DNA from: Loxodes magnus
Lineage: Eukaryota > Ciliophora > Karyorelictea > Loxodida > Loxodidae
Reading direction: 5' to 3'
DNA length: 64,000 bases
Assembly (NCBI GenBank): GCA_946699065.1
Contig: CAMPDV010000875.1
Coordinates: 1 to 64,000 of the forward strand
Made by a program: the position numbers and the translations under genes. Of this stretch, positions 10,538-64,000 are shown piece after piece. Positions within the stretch are counted from its first letter, which is position 1. Each line of letters begins with the position of its first letter. Below the pieces are notes generated by a model, which saw nothing but the letters and a program-made list of their open reading frames with translations, made no database searches and had not been told where the DNA came from.

Positions 10538-10830
10538 GATGTCGGCCGCGTCAGACAAGATAGTAGGTAATCTGGTTCAGAGTATACTGCATTGCGAGTA
10601 ATCTTGCACTAGATGCCACCACAGGGAAGGGTGGATAAGCTCCGTTGAGGCATACCTAACTTACCCCGAGATTTTTCTCTAGCAGTATGAAAGTTTGACT
10701 GACGGGCCTTCTTATTACCGACTTAATAACTTCTTTTATTTGGACCTTATTAAAGAAGGCTGAAGCATTTGACTCAAGATTTAAGAATAGATTTTAATAA
10801 GAAGATTCCCCATTTGGAGAAGCTGACATG
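10538..10830 (-). repeat. Leader repeat R, copy 2
   Basis: The inverted partner of 3597-3888, less AT-rich than its flanks. On the minus strand it runs from a GGAATCTTCTTATTAAAA block through AAGGTCCAAATAA, GTGGTGGCA, AGATTACT and ATGCAGTATAC to GCCGACATCCATT. It lies immediately upstream of LINE B ORF2, as copy 1 lies upstream of the zinc-knuckle ORF. Confidence 0.65.
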
Positions 10831-10903
10831 ACTCATCGGACCTCTAGAATTTTAACAAGAAACATGAGAACATTTTTCTTAATATTAAATGTTAATATTG
10901 AAA

Positions 10904-10934
10904 GAGCTGCGCGCCAATGAGGTGCTACGCGCTC
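10904..10934 (-). other. Conserved 3' stem-loop of LINE C
   Basis: On the plus strand GAGC-t-GCG-CGCC, loop AATGA, GGTG-cta-CGC-GCTC. Eleven pairs form with one small bulge on each side. Relative to the LINE D copy, a G.T wobble in the CGCC/GGTG arm is an A-T pair, a change that keeps the stem. Position at the 3' terminus of two elements supports a role in target-primed reverse transcription. Confidence 0.6.
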
Positions 10935-11449
10935 TATAGTCATTTTATTTATTTATCTGTTAATTTTTATATTTTAATCTTTAGTTCTTTTACTTCATTT
11001 AGAAGTATTTCATTTTATTTTTCAACTTAAAGAGTATCTTAAATATTCATAATATTATTTACTGCTTTTAACTGATTAGAGAATGAATTATCAAAAGTAT
11101 CTTACTATGTAGAGGATATTTTTGATACGAATGTTGAGACTGAGGTACCAATCTAGTTTTTTTATCTATAAATATATTTTTGAATCTTTAGAATTCTTGT
11201 TAGTTAATTTCCAGTTCTTAAGGAATTCCGAAGTAATTTTAACGGAATTCGAAGGATCTTGTTAACTGGAGATTAACTACAACTAATTAGTAAAGCTCTT
11301 AACAAGTTTATAATATGCTCTACGGATTTGAGTTGAAATGAATCAGGATAAATTTTTAGAAAGTAGTCGAGAATCTGTTTATGCTCATTTAATTAGATGG
11401 CAGCTTCTTTATTTTTAGGTAAAGAAGAGTCGTCAAGATTTTAATCCCG

Positions 11450-12400
11450 CGATATTTAGAAATCATTAATTTTTTTACATTTCCAATTTATTGAAAGAAT
11501 TATTTCCTATAGCTTCCTCTATGAATGGAATACACTCGCTTCCATAACCAAATATTTGATTTATAAAGAATTTTATTATTATAGATGCAATATATAGAGG
11601 GATTCTTTTATAAATTGTTATTTTGCTTAAAATTCATGCTTGGGTTTACTGGCATTCTTAGATTCTTGACTCCAGATGTTTTTAATATGAAATATTTTCT
11701 AATATCCAAAGACCTAAATACTTAAATTCCTTCACTTTCTCTATTACTATACCTCTTATTGTGATTATCTCTTAATTTTGTCATGCATTACAATTTCATA
11801 CCATTCATTTTGTTTTGTCCGCAATTTATAAATTATAGAGTTATGATCATTATTATAGTATATAAGTCATATCTTCTAGTTAATCTGGATGCACAAATGG
11901 TACAATATCATCAGCATATGCTAGGGCGCCTACATATCTTACTTCTGTTCCATATTCAGTTTCAGTCTGTGTTGTAATACCAACTTCTTTTTCTTTAGTT
12001 CATTCAATAACTAATTTAATATTATATTGAATAATCTTGGGGGAGCAGACACATCCTTATTTTACTCCGTTTATAGTTTCAAATTCTTCAGAGATAAGAT
12101 CTCTTATTTTTTATCTTATTCTCTCCTATTTATATATGTCTGCTAGGAACTTATTTCTCCTTGCGTTACTTCGATCTTATTCAGTATTTTTCATAAATCT
12201 GATCTAATTACTGAATCAAATGACTTTTAATATAAATAAATAGATGATAGTCTCTTGAAGTTATAAAATAGACATTCAAGTAATGTTCTTTAATTGAATA
12301 TTTGATAAGAGTATGATTTACATGATTAAAATCCGTAATGAAATACATCATCACATCTTTACAAGTAAAGATTGAATTATTTGAATAGTATGAGATCAAT
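11450..12400 (-). pseudogene. LINE C reverse transcriptase fragment
   Basis: Clear RT signature on the minus strand: KSFDSVIRSDLWKIL (motif A, FDS at 12212-12220), FETINGVKQGCVCSP (KQG box near 12051-12062), LAYADDI (YADDI at 11904-11918), KVKEFKYLG (thumb, near 11700-11730) and YGSECIPF. The Gln of KQG is TAA at 12057-12059, and the Trp of LWKIL is TGA at 12191-12193. Motif A and KQG are in different frames, so the copy is broken at least once. Both catalytic Asp of YADD are kept. The plus-strand open stretch at 11783-11977 is only its shadow. Confidence 0.75.
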
Positions 12401-12793
12401 GATTTTAAAAAGATGAATCATAAGCGATATAAAAGATATTTAAAGGATCATATGTGTTTACTAATTTGCATAGCAATTTAAAGTAGGATTATGATTTACT
12501 TTGTATTTTCCGCTAATGAAATTTATTTAAATAAATTTACAGTATATTATATTAAACAAAAAATACGACTTTTATAAATTTAATTTAAACTAAGCATAGA
12601 CATGCTGCTTTTTTTGAACAAATATTTCAAAAATATTTTTTATTTTTTTTAAAATAAAAGGGCATTTTTTTCCTTAATCATTTCAGGCTTTTAATTGATT
12701 CTGAATTCATGAATTTTTTTAAAATAAACAAAAAATTTTAATAATTTCTCTTGTCCAATTGTTTAACACCTAACTTCTTTTACAAGTTAGCAA
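12401..12793. other. AT-rich 3' flank of the giant WD40 gene
   Basis: Poly-A/poly-T-rich sequence between LINE C and the first in-frame TGA of the giant gene. No gene or RNA seen. It may contain the polyadenylation region. Confidence 0.4.

Positions 12794-64000
<51,207 letters not shown>

Larger units (their letters stand above)
7700..10830 (-). mobile_element. LINE copy B
   Basis: Minus-strand non-LTR retrotransposon with leader repeat R (10830-10538), then an ORF2 with the RT motif series, a post-RT region and a C-terminal Cys cluster, ending in AT-rich sequence near 7700. No zinc-knuckle ORF1 lies between R and ORF2, so the copy seems internally deleted or of a one-ORF type. It sits between copies C (right) and D (left), all in the same orientation. 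Confidence 0.65.
10897..12400 (-). mobile_element. LINE copy C, 5'-truncated
   Basis: Minus-strand non-LTR element of a different subfamily from B. It holds an RT (12400 to about 11500), a short remainder and a 3' end with a possible coiled-coil peptide (QVEKQNEILLNEVKELK) just before the terminal stem-loop at 10904-10934. The segment between RT and 3' end is shorter than expected, so internal loss is likely. Its 5' edge is near the 3' end of the giant WD40 gene. Confidence 0.65.

Noticed and set aside
11783-11977. Plus-strand frame of 64 codons
   Set aside because: It lies opposite the YADD block of the LINE C reverse transcriptase.
12000-12059. Codes in which TAA/TAG mean Tyr or Glu
   Set aside because: The TAA in the RT KQG box and in Q-GF aligns to near-invariant Gln, not Tyr or Glu.

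Overview
The window looks like nuclear DNA of a ciliate in which all three standard stop codons are read as amino acids. TAA and TAG read as glutamine and TGA reads as tryptophan at positions where the protein families demand those residues (reverse-transcriptase KQG and Q-GF, NWRPI, and the W of WD repeats). That combination is known from karyorelicts such as Loxodes and Parduczia and from the heterotrich Condylostoma. Very AT-rich spacers, retained LINEs and the lack of telomeric repeats suggest an internal chromosomal segment. Placement as karyorelict or Condylostoma-like is inference.

Layout, left to right. 1-300: a decayed tandem repeat of about 55 bp. 551-3085 (minus): a complete gene, gene 1, about 844 residues: RING-like zinc finger, Q-rich coiled coil, ten pentapeptide repeats, then WD40 repeats. 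3086-12.8 kb: a retrotransposon-rich interval. It holds a 290-bp leader repeat (3597-3888, and inverted at 10538-10830), an open CCHC zinc-knuckle ORF (4202-5317, plus), and three decayed non-LTR (LINE) copies on the minus strand: D (about 5960-7690), B (about 7700-10830) and C (about 10897-12400). C and D share a conserved 3'-terminal stem-loop.

12794-64000 (minus, running off the right edge): one giant reading frame. Once all stop-type codons are read as sense, the last 51 kb is a single array of about 415 WD40 repeats of 41 residues (123 bp). The spacing from first to last copy of the unit marker is 50,913 bp, which equals 414 x 123 minus 9. The 9 missing bases are three visible 3-bp in-frame deletions, so there is no net frameshift over 51 kb. 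The visible part alone is 17,068 residues. The start and N-terminal domains lie to the right of the window.

How the parts relate: gene 1 and the giant array share almost identical WD units, so they are paralogues that exchange or recently exchanged sequence. Within the array the backbone, including synonymous positions, is nearly invariant. A few codons in two short windows per repeat vary widely and are shuffled, and blocks of 13, 16, 17 and 21 units have been duplicated head to tail. This pattern (invariant scaffold, few hypervariable sites, concerted evolution) resembles the fungal HNWD/HET-E WD40 recognition repeats, and is the best candidate here for an undescribed system: a ciliate hypervariable WD40 recognition protein or repeat reservoir with a RING/pentapeptide partner.
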